Source: Molanna angustata
Taxonomy: Eukaryota; Arthropoda; Insecta; Trichoptera; Molannidae
Length of the DNA stretch: 64,000 nucleotides
Direction of reading: 5' to 3'
NCBI GenBank assembly: GCA_963576475.1
Contig: OY754990.1
Coordinates: 248,001-312,000, forward strand
Shown: one piece after another, positions 1 through 10,110 of the stretch
How positions within the stretch are numbered: the stretch's first letter is position 1
How the letters are laid out: the number at the start of each line of letters is the position of its first letter
Notes under the pieces: model-generated
What the model was told of the DNA's origin: nothing
Seen by the model: the letters and a program-made list of their open reading frames with translations, nothing else
Databases searched by the model: none
Made by a program: the position numbers and the translations under genes

Positions 1-503
1 TTCATTAGTTTTGTGGTCCCTTAGCGAGATATTCATCATTCTTCTTTCCATCGCTCTTTGTGTCACTCTTAGCTTTTCCATCATTTTCTTAGTAAATGCG
101 GATGTTTCAAAGCCGTAAGTGAGCACAGGGAGTACGCAAGTGTCAAAAACTTTTTTCTTTAAGTGGGTTGGGATATTTGTAGATTTAAGAACATTTGATA
201 ATTTGCTGAACGCAGCCCATCCTAGACCCCTTCTTCTTTCTAGTTCAGCTTCTAAATTATATCTTCCCAGTTTCACGGTGTGACCGAGGTAGACATATGA
301 TTCTACTCTGCCAATATCTTGATCATCAATTTTTATGGGTTCTGAACCTATAGAGGACATAATTTTTGTCTTATTAATGTTCATTTTTAGTCCCACTCTA
401 ATGCATTGATTCTTGAGGTATGTTAACATTAATTTAATATCTTGCTCTGTATTGGCGAATAGGACAATGTCATCAGTGAATCTAAGGTTGTTCAATTTTT
501 CTC
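1..503 (-). pseudogene. LINE (RTE-like) reverse transcriptase fragment, cut by window edge
   Basis: Read on the minus strand, 503 to 1 is one stop-free frame encoding the second half of a non-LTR reverse transcriptase. It starts near the catalytic motif LRFTDDIVLF, continues through LKMNINKTKIM and YVYLGHTVKLGRYNLEAELERR, and ends in the thumb-like segment LPVLTYGFETSAFTKKMMEK. The usual (F/Y)ADD is FTDD here, an alanine-to-threonine change beside the two catalytic aspartates. The 5' part is cut off at about 503, where a second LINE fragment abuts, and the 3' part runs off the window. RTE-type assignment is from overall motif resemblance only. It is probably a dead copy. Confidence 0.8.
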
Positions 504-504
504 T

Positions 505-890
505 GTTTATGTTCTGGGTCTTCCTATTTTCCTTCTTCCTCCTGGATGACCAGTCATAATTCTCTTAGGAATTCGCATATTTGGCATTCTCTGAACATGT
601 CCAGCCCATCTCAATCTCGATAGTTTTATATGTATGTGTTGCGATACTGGGTGATTCATATATTCTGTACAGTTCATCGTTTCGCCTTATACGACACTCT
701 TCCTCATCTTTCACTGGACCGCATATGCGGCGGAGAACTTTCCTCTAAAATATATCCAAAGCTTCAGCTGATTTTATTGTAAGTGTCAATGTCTTGCACC
801 CGTATGTAACCACAGTACTAATAATTGTCTTGTATAGGATTATTCTGGTTTTCCTATGGACGTTTCAAGACTTAAACACTGGCACCATTC
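505..890 (-). pseudogene. Degenerate LINE ORF2 C-terminal fragment
   Basis: Minus-strand reading gives pieces of the C-terminal region typical of insect non-LTR polyproteins: LYKTIISTVVTYGC, then VLRRICGPVKDEEE and RRNDELYRIY, then LSRLRWAGHVQRMPNMRIPKRIM followed by GGRRKIGRPRT. At least one stop and one frameshift break it. The RWAGHV and GRP-rich motifs identify it, but the clade is uncertain. It directly abuts the RT fragment at 1-503, so the two are either nested or recombined elements and not one continuous copy. Confidence 0.65.
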
Positions 891-2500
891 AAGGTATGGA
901 TGTAGGTATGAAATTGGTTTTGGTATGTCAGGAAGATGAGGATAGGTACAAATGGAAACTATCTGTAATCTGTAATAAGTAAGACGTATACATTCTTGGA
1001 ATTGGAAGCCAAAAGCGACCACACTTCGTATAAAAATCAAATCCTTATAAAAATGTTGGTATGCATTTCTTTATGGATATTCATTTCCTGGTTCGTTCTA
1101 ATAATGTCACTCCATCTGGTCGATGAGAGACAACCAAACCTTTGTATCTGTATAACTAGCTTTTCTAGGCAGTCTGACTCTCTTGATATTCTTGTGTCCA
1201 AAGAACCAACCGAAACTAGTTATCATAGAAAATGGAGAAATTATTTAAGTTTATTGATTTTGGCTATTGAAACAATTTCTAATTTTTAATAAAACTAACT
1301 AATTGACATTTGCTGACGAAAACTTTGTACTAATTTTTATCTTCAATCACTTATTGAGAAGGTTCTTTTCAAATTATGATATAAATTATTGATATAAGTA
1401 ATTCAATTCTTGATATAGGTACCATTTTGTTTATATTTATTAGAAATAAATTAATTTGAATCAATTAATAAAACTTGTACAAAAAGTACAAGTACGCGAA
1501 TATAAATGTCATTTTTGGTTGCCGCCAATTTATGAGTTGTCGCGATAGCCATAAAAAACGATAATGGTGATTTGACCGCGTCAAGCGTGGAACAGCGCTT
1601 CCAAAACAAATATTCAAATACATGTATTTTTTTTCATCATGGCAACACCAGTCGGTGAAAATTTTTGAACTGACGTTTTTGATCGTTGTATACGAATTTA
1701 TACAATTTATTTATTTTATATTTCTAGTTTATTTTGTATTGTTATTTAACATAAAAATAATAACTCGCATTACGATGTTTTATGTTTCATTTTGTCTGCG
1801 GCTGCGGTCGTCGTGAAGTTTAGACGAATTTCTCAATTCCGACTTGGGAAAGATACCAATTGACGGTTTGTCAATATTTTTCATTTTATTTGTTGTTTAT
1901 TGAGTATTTTGGCGTTAATATAAGAATGTCAGTGATGGTAAACTAGATTATCATAATTTTTCAAAATATTGACGTTGATTTTCGTAATCTATGAATCATA
2001 TTTACGGATTTAAACATTTAACATAATTTCGCTGTGCAAAATGTTTTTTTCCTGGCTTATTGTGACGATATAATGAAGGCTATTTGTGTATGTTTATATC
2101 TTTATTACAAACGCGTGTTTGGTTTATGAACACTAAACATAAATATAATAATTCGTGGGCATACAAAATAATTGGCAAAATTTGAGGTTAAGTTAGAAGT
2201 GCTATTGCGATTGTGTTTCAACTTACGACTATGTATATTGAAATGAATTTTTCATGTTTACACAGTTATTTATATTAATGTTAAAAATCAGTGCTAGCCC
2301 CTCTCACCAGGGATGTCCTCACTTAATTCAGTATAATTTGCACTAACCATTGTTAAACGCAACATTACAAATACTTTGTTTATTGAAATAATTATCATAC
2401 CTAACATCACAACCAGGTTTTAATGTAAAAAATGCATTTTAGTCATATTTACACACTTTCGTACTGTTTGATTTTCGTATTTTAAAATTCGCGCGTTGTA
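891..2500. other. AT-rich intergenic stretch, nothing recognised
   Basis: No coding exon, RNA gene or clear repeat is recognised. Short open frames here (for example at 996-1289 and 1622-1816) have AT-driven composition and no motif. Confidence 0.4.
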
Positions 2501-2690
2501 CATTATCTATTTTATTTATTATTTATTTATTTAAGATTTGGTACACGGTTAACATACAATATACATAAACATAATATTAATCACAATAAATCAACCGAAC
2601 ACACAAAAATCCCACAAGGCATAGCCTGTCTGTGGGTATACCAATTAAAAAAATATTCAAAATTGTTTCGTTAATAACATTAGTTATTTA
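2500..2690 (-). mobile_element. LINE 3'-end fragment (minus strand)
   Basis: The stretch begins with a TTATTTATTTATT-type run, which on the minus strand is a terminal AATAAATAAA tail. It is followed by a GC-richer block around 2,605-2,640 (ccacaaggcatagcctg). This is the form of a LINE 3' UTR with its A-rich tail. No coding sequence is attached. Confidence 0.4.
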
Positions 2691-2847
2691 TAAAAATAAA
2701 ATAGAGCAAATTTCTTAGGCAGGAAACAAGTGCATAAAATATAAAGTATACAAATTATATATGAAAAATATACATACACATCCAATATTTTTTTATTATT
2801 GCATATGCGCAAACATTGGATTTTTTTCCCTGTCGGGAGTCAAAGAT

Positions 2848-3224
2848 ATTTTTTAACAGATTTTTAATTATCTCAATAGAGACGAAGTTGGAATATTTAT
2901 TGTAGGAGAACCGGGAAATCAAGGCACCTACAGGGCTTACGACCTGTCATCGGCTGGTTTACGTGATCACTTTATGCGCTTGCGCAACGTTCACCAATTA
3001 TGCCTTTTTAATGAGATCCCTATCAATTCAATTTTGAAAGTGGCTTACGACCTGTCATCGGCTGGCCGTGACAGTGAACGTTGCGCAAGCGCATAAAGTG
3101 ATCACGTAAACCAGCCGATGACAGGTCGTAAGCCCTGTAGGTGCCTTGATTTCCCGGTTCTCCTACAATAAATATTCCAACTTCGTCTCTATTGAGATAA
3201 TTAAAAATCTGTTAAAAAATACAT
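2848..3224. mobile_element. Fold-back (MITE-like) element, copy A
   Basis: Two long inverted arms, about 2,848-2,997 and 3,068-3,224, are almost perfect reverse complements around a roughly 70-bp spacer. The arms start with TTTTTTAACAGATTTTTAAT, run through CTCAATAGAGACGAAGTTGG, and end near GCGCTTGCGCAACGTTCAC. The same arm sequence recurs at 43.78, 45.7 and 62.5 kb, so this is a dispersed family. The spacer carries a second, partial copy of the arm motif gcttacgacctgtcatcggc (about 3,044-3,063). No coding capacity. Confidence 0.75.
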
Positions 3225-3225
3225 A

Positions 3226-3831
3226 CACATATTTATATACGAAACATCAATAAGTTTACATGAATCAGCAGACTGACAGCGGTCCTACCAAATATTATAC
3301 CCGCAGTCGATAGTAACAATACTTGGTAAGTACAAGGATATGCATGTTGCAGTCAATCTACACATTCTAGTTAAAATTGAGAATTTCCAATAATGATTAA
3401 AAAATAATAATAATAATATAAAAAAATCATTGAACTTTTACACAAGAGCAGAATATTGACAAAAAGAAAGACATAAGTGCACTAAATTGAAAACCCAACA
3501 AGTAAGAAACAAATAAATATAAATTATAATAAGGAGGAGTAGATTAATATTAATAAATTCAGAATAAATTTTTAATAGAGTTGTAACACCAATAAGTAAA
3601 TCTGTAGTAGAAAAAAAATACTTTTATAAAAATAATAGAAGCAGGGTCAGGAGACAAGAACCAAAAAGTATGATTCATTTATCAACTCAGAGAATACAAA
3701 CAGTCAACAATCACAATTGTATGTATGTTGGTACAATAGTAATTTTGATTATTTGTCAGTGCAATAATACAAAATGACCCCCCGCTCCTTACCTCAATCC
3801 TCCTAACTAAACGTTGATATTAACAATTTTT
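3226..3831. other. AT-rich flank, nothing recognised
   Basis: Sequence between the fold-back element and the LOA-type LINE. It is AT-rich with no coding signal; the left target duplication of the LINE begins at 3,832. Confidence 0.4.
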
Positions 3832-3844
3832 ATGATTAAATGTA
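3832..3844 (+). repeat. Left target-site duplication of LOA-like LINE
   Basis: The 13-bp sequence ATGATTAAATGTA is repeated exactly at 8,583-8,595 directly after the LINE poly(A). Confidence 0.85.
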
Positions 3845-4926
3845 CGTATCGAAAGAGACGGAGCGCACATAAGCTGGTGGGAAGACTCGGTGGGATTCCG
3901 GAAAAAGATCTCACCGAAGCGCAAATAAATTCCTTAAAATGGGCCAAAGAGCTCTTAAGGAAAGAAGCAGAAGAGGGTAGACCAGCAAAGTCTTCCTCAG
4001 CCCCAGCGCGGCCTTATGGTGAAAGCAAGAGGCAGCGTTCGGGGGAAGGGTCACAGCCCGAGGCTAAAAAGCCGAAGCACGACCGACCTGCTAGTCGTCG
4101 CCCATACAGTGAAATCGCAAAAGAGCTCATTGTATGGGCGGTGATTGATAGGAGTAAGCCGGACGGCTCCATTTCACCAGACAACTGGAAAATGGTTGAC
4201 GCGGCCCTGAGAAAGGTCTATTTACAGACCATCAAAGAAAACCCTGGACCAACTCCGTACTGTAAAGACGCAGGCTGGTACCAGGGTGGTATAAAATTGA
4301 TCGCCGGTAGGGACCAACGTTCAGCGGATCTCTACAAACTGGCGATATCGAAGGTAGGCGAGGTGTGGCCGGGCGCGAGGCTCGAGGCCATCTCGAAGGA
4401 TTTTATCCCGAGCAGGCCAAGATCCCGCGTCTGGATTCCAGAGGAACCCGCCAAAGCGGAGGAAATACTAGAGCTAATCCAGGCTAGTAACCCAGAACTG
4501 CCCACTCATGACTGGAAAGTGGTCAAAGTGGGAGAGGTTCAGGGGAGCTCCAGGAGTGCCCTAGTAATTCTGAATGAGGAGGCCCTTGCGCCCCTAGAAA
4601 AGACTAAAGGCGAGATATGCTACGGTTTCGGAGTGATCACGCTGCGAGTCTATAAGAAAGACATGAAATCGGGCGGCGATAAAGCAGAGGAAAAATCCAG
4701 CCCTACTGTTCAGTCCACACTTACACCGGTTACGGAGGTGATGGACGTTACGGACATAAATGAGGACAGCACCACTTTCCTCGAGAAGGACTTTGCCAGC
4801 TTCGTCCAAGTCCAAGCCTCCACATCCGGTGCACTCAGGAGACTGAGTGCAGTGGATGAGGAGGATTCCGTATCCACTGATGGGTCGGAGGAGCGGAGGG
4901 CCCTGCATGGGAGTGGTTCAGATTAA
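3845..4926 (+). CDS. LINE ORF1 protein, N-terminally truncated (DUF4780-like)
   Basis: The frame is open from the truncation point to a stop at 4,924-4,926, about 360 residues. A basic, low-complexity N-terminal part (KRRSAHK, then a Ser/Pro/Lys-rich stretch) is followed by a folded region from about IVWAVIDRSKPDG to GVITLRVYKKD. That region resembles the DUF4780-type ORF1 domain of insect LOA elements, which is presumed to bind the element RNA. An acidic tail follows. The only nearby ATG in frame (3,832) lies in the target-site duplication, so it belongs to the host insertion site and the real start is lost. The stop overlaps the beginning of ORF2. Confidence 0.75.
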
Positions 4927-7900
4927 TCTGCACCACTCCAGGGCGGCGTCAGCCGCGTTACTCCTCCGACTTACATCGAAAGGAGAGGACATAATTCTAG
5001 TCCAAGAGCCATGGGTGGTAAAAGACCAAGTGGCGGGACTAAAATCCAAAGACTACAAGATCTTTTACTTAAGGGGAACTGGTAAACCTAGATCTTGCAT
5101 TCTCATTAAGAAAGAGCTCAACGCCTTCATGGTGACAGAGTTCTGCAATAAAGACATCATAGTGCTGGCAGTAGAACTTCAATCCCAAACCATATGGATG
5201 GTTTCTGCATACCTAGCACATGACCATGAAGAACCGCCCCCCCCGAGTATCCTTCAAGAAGCTATCGCAAAAGCAGGCAATGTGAAGATACCAGTGGTCA
5301 TAGGTGCGGATGCCAATGCACACCACACGATCTGGGGCAGTACGGACACAAATGAAAGAGGTGAGTTACTTTTTGAATATATCATGTGTAATAACCTTGA
5401 AATTTGCAATGAAGGTGATTCTCCAACCTTTATCACCGCAATAAGGCGCGAAGTTCTGGACATAACGTGTGTCAATGAACAAGCTGCCCAATATGTAAGA
5501 GATTGGAAAGTCTCAGATGACCATTCCTTCTCTGACCACCAGTACATAGAATTCAGTCTGGACCTTCAGAAGCCGGACAAAATTAGGTACCGTAACAGAA
5601 AGAAGACGCAATGGGATAAGTATAACACTGCCCTCAGCGAACTTCTATTAGAAATACCGCCCAGACCTTCCACAATAGAAGAACTGGACGATACGATAGA
5701 AACCTTTACCAATGCTTGTAATCAGGCAACCAGGGTATCATGCCCGGTTCGCACGGTTAAAGGAAGACAGAGACCACCTTGGTGGACAAAAGAGATCATT
5801 ACCCTGAGAAAGGAATGTCGGAGATTATTCAATCTAGCCAAGGTAACCAACAATTGGGAAAACTATAAGGCTAGTCAAAGAGTTTTCAAAAGCAAATTAA
5901 AAACAGCGAAAAAAGCCTCCTGGGAAACTTTCTGCACTATGATTGAAACAATCCCTGAGGGAAATAGGATTCGCAAAATCCTAGCAACGGATCCAGTAAT
6001 GCCCGAGTACATAAAAAGGCTAGACGGCAGCTGGACCACAAGCAGCTCTGAGACATTAGAGCTATTAACTAAGACACATTTTCCTGGATGTAAGCAGGAG
6101 TTGCCAAGAGCAACAAACCAAACCAGGAAACAAAGAAGCGCCCAAAGACTTTTCAGTAAAGAAGCAATTTCTTGGGCTTTATTTGGGTTCGAACCTTACA
6201 AATCGCCAGGTCCGGATGGAATCATACCGGCGGAACTACAGGCGGCCTCAGAGATTGTCATACCTTGGTTGGAGACAGTCTTTGAGGCATGTATAGAACT
6301 CTGTTATACCCCCAAAATATGGAGGGAAGTAAAAGTGGTGTTCATACCCAAAGGAGGTAAAACATCTAACGCTACAACCAAGGATTTCAGACCAATAAGT
6401 CTATCCTCGTTTGTCATGAAAACGCTAGAGAGACTCATAGAGACACACATCAGGAGTAAAATTGAACCTTCAATGTGGTCAGAGTCCCAGCATGCATACA
6501 GTAAAGGGAAATCTGTTGAAACAGCCCTACATACTCTAGTACAGAAAATTGAGAAATCGATGAAGTACAAAGAATATACATTGGTAGCCTTTCTAGATAT
6601 AGAAGGGGCCTTTAATAATATTAAATACGAAAAGATAGCTCAGTCCTTGGAGAAACTAGGGATAGAGACTTCGCTTACAGAGTTTATCGATCATATGTTG
6701 AGAAATAGGGTCATAAACTCGGAACTTGGAGGCTCAAAGATAAGAAGATACCCAGTGAAGGGTACACCCCAAGGGGGTGTTCTATCACCTCTTCTATGGA
6801 ATTTAGCCTTAAACGAACTGTTGATGGAATTGGACAACATTGGCGTTACGGTAATCGCGTATGCGGACGACCTCGCCATAGCAGTGTCGGGGAAGATTCC
6901 CAACATACTCACATCTCTTTTACAGAGAGCATTAGGTAGGATAACTCGATGGTGTAACAGCAGTGGGTTGGGAGTCAACCCAAGGAAAACGGAGTTAGTC
7001 CTATTCACAAATAAACGGGTAATCCCGACCTTCACGTTGCCAACCCTGGAGGGAGTGACACTAGAGATCTCAGCCCAAGCTAAATATCTGGGACTAATTC
7101 TGGATAGGAAGCTGAACTGGAAGCCCAATATGCAGGAGAGAGTACGGAAAGCTACAAATGCGCTGTACACCTGCAAAAAGATCGTGGGAAAAAGCTGGGG
7201 AGTGCACCCGAAGATAACCCACTGGATGTACAAGGCGGTCATAAGGCCAATCATGATGTATGGGGTGGTGGTATGGTGGCATTCCTTGAAAAAAGGGGCA
7301 CACCTTAAGGAGCTGGCAAAAGTTCAAACACTAGCTGAAGTGACAATCACTGGCTGTCTAAGAACTACACCAACTAAAGCTCTTGACACCATCCTGCACC
7401 TGATTCCGCTTGACCTCCTTGGGAAACAAATGGCGGCAAACGCTGCCCTAAGAATGAATAATGTTAACCCTTGGAAGGGGACTCATATTGGGCACTCCAT
7501 GATTCTTCAGGAGTACAAACAACCATCCGAAGGTATTGACCACACCATTCCCAAACCCTTCTTCGAGAATGGGTTCTCCACCCAAATCCCCTCGAGGGAG
7601 ATGTGGAAGGAGAACGCAATTCACCATGGTGAGGCCCAGATGGTGGTATACACAGATGGGTCGAAACTGGACGGAAGGGTGGGTGGAGGGGTATTTTCGG
7701 AGCAACCAAATATCAATATCTCATTCAGGTTGCCAGACCACTGCAGTGTTTTTCAGGCAGAGATCCTGGCGATTCAAGAAGCAATAGAATGGATACAAAG
7801 GGCCGCAATGCAAAGCAGCGAAGTCCGTATCCTCACAGACAGCCAAGCAGCGATCAAGGCTCTGCGAGGCGCATTAACGACCTCTAAAGTTGCCCTGAAC

Positions 7901-8488
7901 TGCCGCACAGCATTAAACAAAGCAGCCGAGCGGTTTAACATACTTGTTATGTGGGTACCAGGTCACAATGATATAACAGGTAACTGTAAGGCAGATGAAC
8001 TGGCCAGGGCAGGTACCCTGTTACCTTTAGAAACAATAAATCATCGACCCGGGGTTCCCATGGCAACATGTAAACTCCGGGTCGATGAGAAAACGAAAAC
8101 TCGTGCCAATCAAAGATGGTCTGAAGAAAGCACGTGTGCCATTGCCAAACAAACATGGCCAAAATATGATCTCAAAAGAACAAGGGAGATGCTCTCGTTC
8201 AGAAGGGACTCACTAGCCAGAGTCACATCGGTATTAACAGGGCACTGGCTCATAGGAAAACATGCCAGAAGGCTTGGTCTAGAGGCATTTGATTATTGCA
8301 GAGCATGCCAAGATGAAGAGGAAGAAGAGACGGTAGTCCACTTCCTCTGTCAATGCCCTGCTCTCTCCAGAAATAGGAGGAAATTCTTGGGAAGTTTCTT
8401 CTACGATGACCTGATGGACATAGCGTCTGCTGACATTAGCGACGTTCTGACATTTATTAACCACTCAGGCTGGTTCAATGTGGTTTAG
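4907..8488 (+). CDS. LINE ORF2: endonuclease, reverse transcriptase, RNase H
   Basis: An intact polyprotein of 1,193 aa from the ATG at 4,907; the frame is open from 4,847. Domains in order: an APE-type endonuclease (QINLHHSRAA, QEPW near residue 33, GADANAHH, then SDDHSFSDHQY); a reverse transcriptase (YKSPGPDGI, AFLDIEGAFNNI, GTPQGGVLSPLLWNL, YADD at about 652-655); RNase H (VYTDGSK with Asp near 917, FQAEILAIQEA, ILTDSQAA, MWVPGHNDITGNCKADELA); and a C-terminal Cys/His cluster (CRAC...HFLCQC). All catalytic residues appear present. The start overlaps the ORF1 stop by about 20 nt, as is common for stop-restart or frameshift translation in LINEs. Clade assignment rests on the RNase H domain and the ORF1 type. 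Confidence 0.93.
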   Translation: MGVVQINLHHSRAASAALLLRLTSKGEDIILVQEPWVVKDQVAGLKSKDYKIFYLRGTGKPRSCILIKKELNAFMVTEFCNKDIIVLAVELQSQTIWMVSAYLAHDHEEPPPPSILQEAIAKAGNVKIPVVIGADANAHHTIWGSTDTNERGELLFEYIMCNNLEICNEGDSPTFITAIRREVLDITCVNEQAAQYVRDWKVSDDHSFSDHQYIEFSLDLQKPDKIRYRNRKKTQWDKYNTALSELLLEIPPRPSTIEELDDTIETFTNACNQATRVSCPVRTVKGRQRPPWWTKEIITLRKECRRLFNLAKVTNNWENYKASQRVFKSKLKTAKKASWETFCTMIETIPEGNRIRKILATDPVMPEYIKRLDGSWTTSSSETLELLTKTHFPGCKQELPRATNQTRKQRSAQRLFSKEAISWALFGFEPYKSPGPDGIIPAELQAASEIVIPWLETVFEACIELCYTPKIWREVKVVFIPKGGKTSNATTKDFRPISLSSFVMKTLERLIETHIRSKIEPSMWSESQHAYSKGKSVETALHTLVQKIEKSMKYKEYTLVAFLDIEGAFNNIKYEKIAQSLEKLGIETSLTEFIDHMLRNRVINSELGGSKIRRYPVKGTPQGGVLSPLLWNLALNELLMELDNIGVTVIAYADDLAIAVSGKIPNILTSLLQRALGRITRWCNSSGLGVNPRKTELVLFTNKRVIPTFTLPTLEGVTLEISAQAKYLGLILDRKLNWKPNMQERVRKATNALYTCKKIVGKSWGVHPKITHWMYKAVIRPIMMYGVVVWWHSLKKGAHLKELAKVQTLAEVTITGCLRTTPTKALDTILHLIPLDLLGKQMAANAALRMNNVNPWKGTHIGHSMILQEYKQPSEGIDHTIPKPFFENGFSTQIPSREMWKENAIHHGEAQMVVYTDGSKLDGRVGGGVFSEQPNINISFRLPDHCSVFQAEILAIQEAIEWIQRAAMQSSEVRILTDSQAAIKALRGALTTSKVALNCRTALNKAAERFNILVMWVPGHNDITGNCKADELARAGTLLPLETINHRPGVPMATCKLRVDEKTKTRANQRWSEESTCAIAKQTWPKYDLKRTREMLSFRRDSLARVTSVLTGHWLIGKHARRLGLEAFDYCRACQDEEEEETVVHFLCQCPALSRNRRKFLGSFFYDDLMDIASADISDVLTFINHSGWFNVV

Positions 8489-8582
8489 TGAAGGGGAAGG
8501 ACAACCCCACTGTGGTATCACAAAGGGCCAACCGGCCTAAGTGTGTTCTCCTTGGAGAGCTGCCACTCAAAAAAAAAAAAAA

Positions 8583-8595
8583 ATGATTAAATGTA
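8583..8595 (+). repeat. Right target-site duplication of LOA-like LINE
   Basis: Identical to 3,832-3,844; it follows the poly(A) tail. Confidence 0.85.
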
Positions 8596-10040
8596 GAGAA
8601 AGATTTAAATTAAATTACATGATTGAATACTGATTTATACATTTTTAAGATTAACCTTTTCCGTGCTAGGTGCATGCTAAACAATGTAACACCTCAGTGT
8701 GGCGCAATTTTTGGACAAAATTAAAATCGTCATATCTCAATAACTATTCACCTGAGATACTTACGTTTTTAGCTGTTCTAAATGTTGAATACAATTTTTT
8801 GTTTATTTTGTGTTTCTGCATACTATTTAACTGATTTTTTCATCATTCCAGCTTACAAAAACATAACTAATTAGCAAAAAAATATCACATAGGTAAAAAA
8901 AGACATAGGAAAGAATATAGTGAATAAAAATCATCTTAAAATTCATGAATTTTTAAGTATTTCTTCGAAAACAAACACAGTTTTCAACAATTGCTTAGTG
9001 CCTTATACGTTTGTATGAAGTTTATCTGTAAGCTCTATGACCTATGCGCCGCTGCACAGTAATTTATCAACTTATACAGTAGAAAATAGTCATAAAATCG
9101 TTGGTTGTCCAACTGTCGATTCGTTCATGAGAATTCAATTCTCTTAATGAATCGACATTATTAAGCCAAGATGCGTGTACGAAGGAAAATTTTGTATGGT
9201 GTAGTGGACTTTTTGCATGCTAATAACACCAACTAGAGGCCTCGCAGCGTATATGTTCCCATACATGGATTTACTCAGAATTCGGAGTAGAACATTTTAT
9301 GTGAGTTTTGTGTCTGTGTGTCTGTACCCCCTTATAACTTTTGATCCGCTCAATTTACAGAGCCCAAATTTATAGAATATATAAACAGTTATAGGCCTAC
9401 AAAACTTTTATACTCAGAATTGTGAATTTTTGTTTCAGTCAGGGGTTATCAACTTTTGAAATTTTGTTTATTTTTCCATATATCTCAGAAACCATAAAAG
9501 ATAGAACGCTGAAAATTGGTATAAACATAGAAAAATACAAAATCTCAAATTAGTTTTTTTTTTTAAATTCCAGGGTTTCTCAAACATTTTTTATTAAGAA
9601 AAATATTTTTTTTATCATAAATTTATGAGTTTAACTGCCTATATTTCCATTTTTTTTTAAAATATCAAAAAAACCCGAAACACCCCAACTAGATAATTTA
9701 ATTTTCATACTATCCTATCTTGACATACATACATATGTAGGTACATGTGTTGTATAGAAAATCAAATATCTTAAAATATTAAATAATTTGTATTTATTGG
9801 TTTATAGTTTGGTACTTATTCTTCAACTATACATAGTATCGCTATCGACAGTTGGATCTCATGTGTTACATGCAACTAGTTATAAATAATACTGTAATAA
9901 GTCAACAGTTATAAAAGTGAAATTCATTCATAATAGCAAAAAATGTTCAATGTATTTTGTCTATCACTTAGTAAGAAGTTGGTGACACAAAAAATTGTAG
10001 TTAAACTCAAAAACACATGAACTTTAAAAAAAGAGTAATT
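8596..10040. other. AT-rich intergenic sequence with one small palindrome
   Basis: No gene is seen. An imperfect inverted repeat centred near 9,138 has arms around gtcgattcgttcatgagaat. The stretch 9,200-9,650 has a transposon-like feel (subtle inverted and poly-T tracts), but no family could be assigned. Confidence 0.35.
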
Positions 10041-10075
10041 TTGAAATATGAATCAATGTTTATTTATTAAAAGAA
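10040..10075 (-). mobile_element. Putative LINE 3' terminus beyond the satellite
   Basis: On the minus strand this stretch reads CTTTTAATAAATAAACATTG, an A-rich tail of the kind that ends insect LINEs. It is in the same orientation as the LINE coding end at 14,879-15,109, so the satellite may occupy that element's 3' UTR. Inference only. Confidence 0.35.
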
Positions 10076-10110
10076 GGTACATGGACAGACATCCAGCTCA
10101 CAATTCTCAT

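Larger units (their letters stand above)
3845..8582 (+). mobile_element. 5'-truncated LOA-like non-LTR retrotransposon
   Basis: A LINE insertion flanked by a 13-bp direct repeat (ATGATTAAATGTA) at 3,832-3,844 and 8,583-8,595, with a poly(A) run immediately before the right copy. The 5' end falls inside ORF1, so the 5' UTR, its promoter and the start of ORF1 are missing. Two overlapping ORFs follow, an ORF1 of the DUF4780-like type and an ORF2 with endonuclease, reverse transcriptase and RNase H. This arrangement matches LOA-clade (I-superfamily) elements. The intact ORF2 and exact target duplication indicate a recent insertion. The copy cannot be autonomous because it lacks its promoter. Confidence 0.9.

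Noticed and set aside
6691..7254. 187-codon minus-strand ORF inside LOA ORF2
   Set aside because: Antisense shadow of the RT domain with no recognisable motif.
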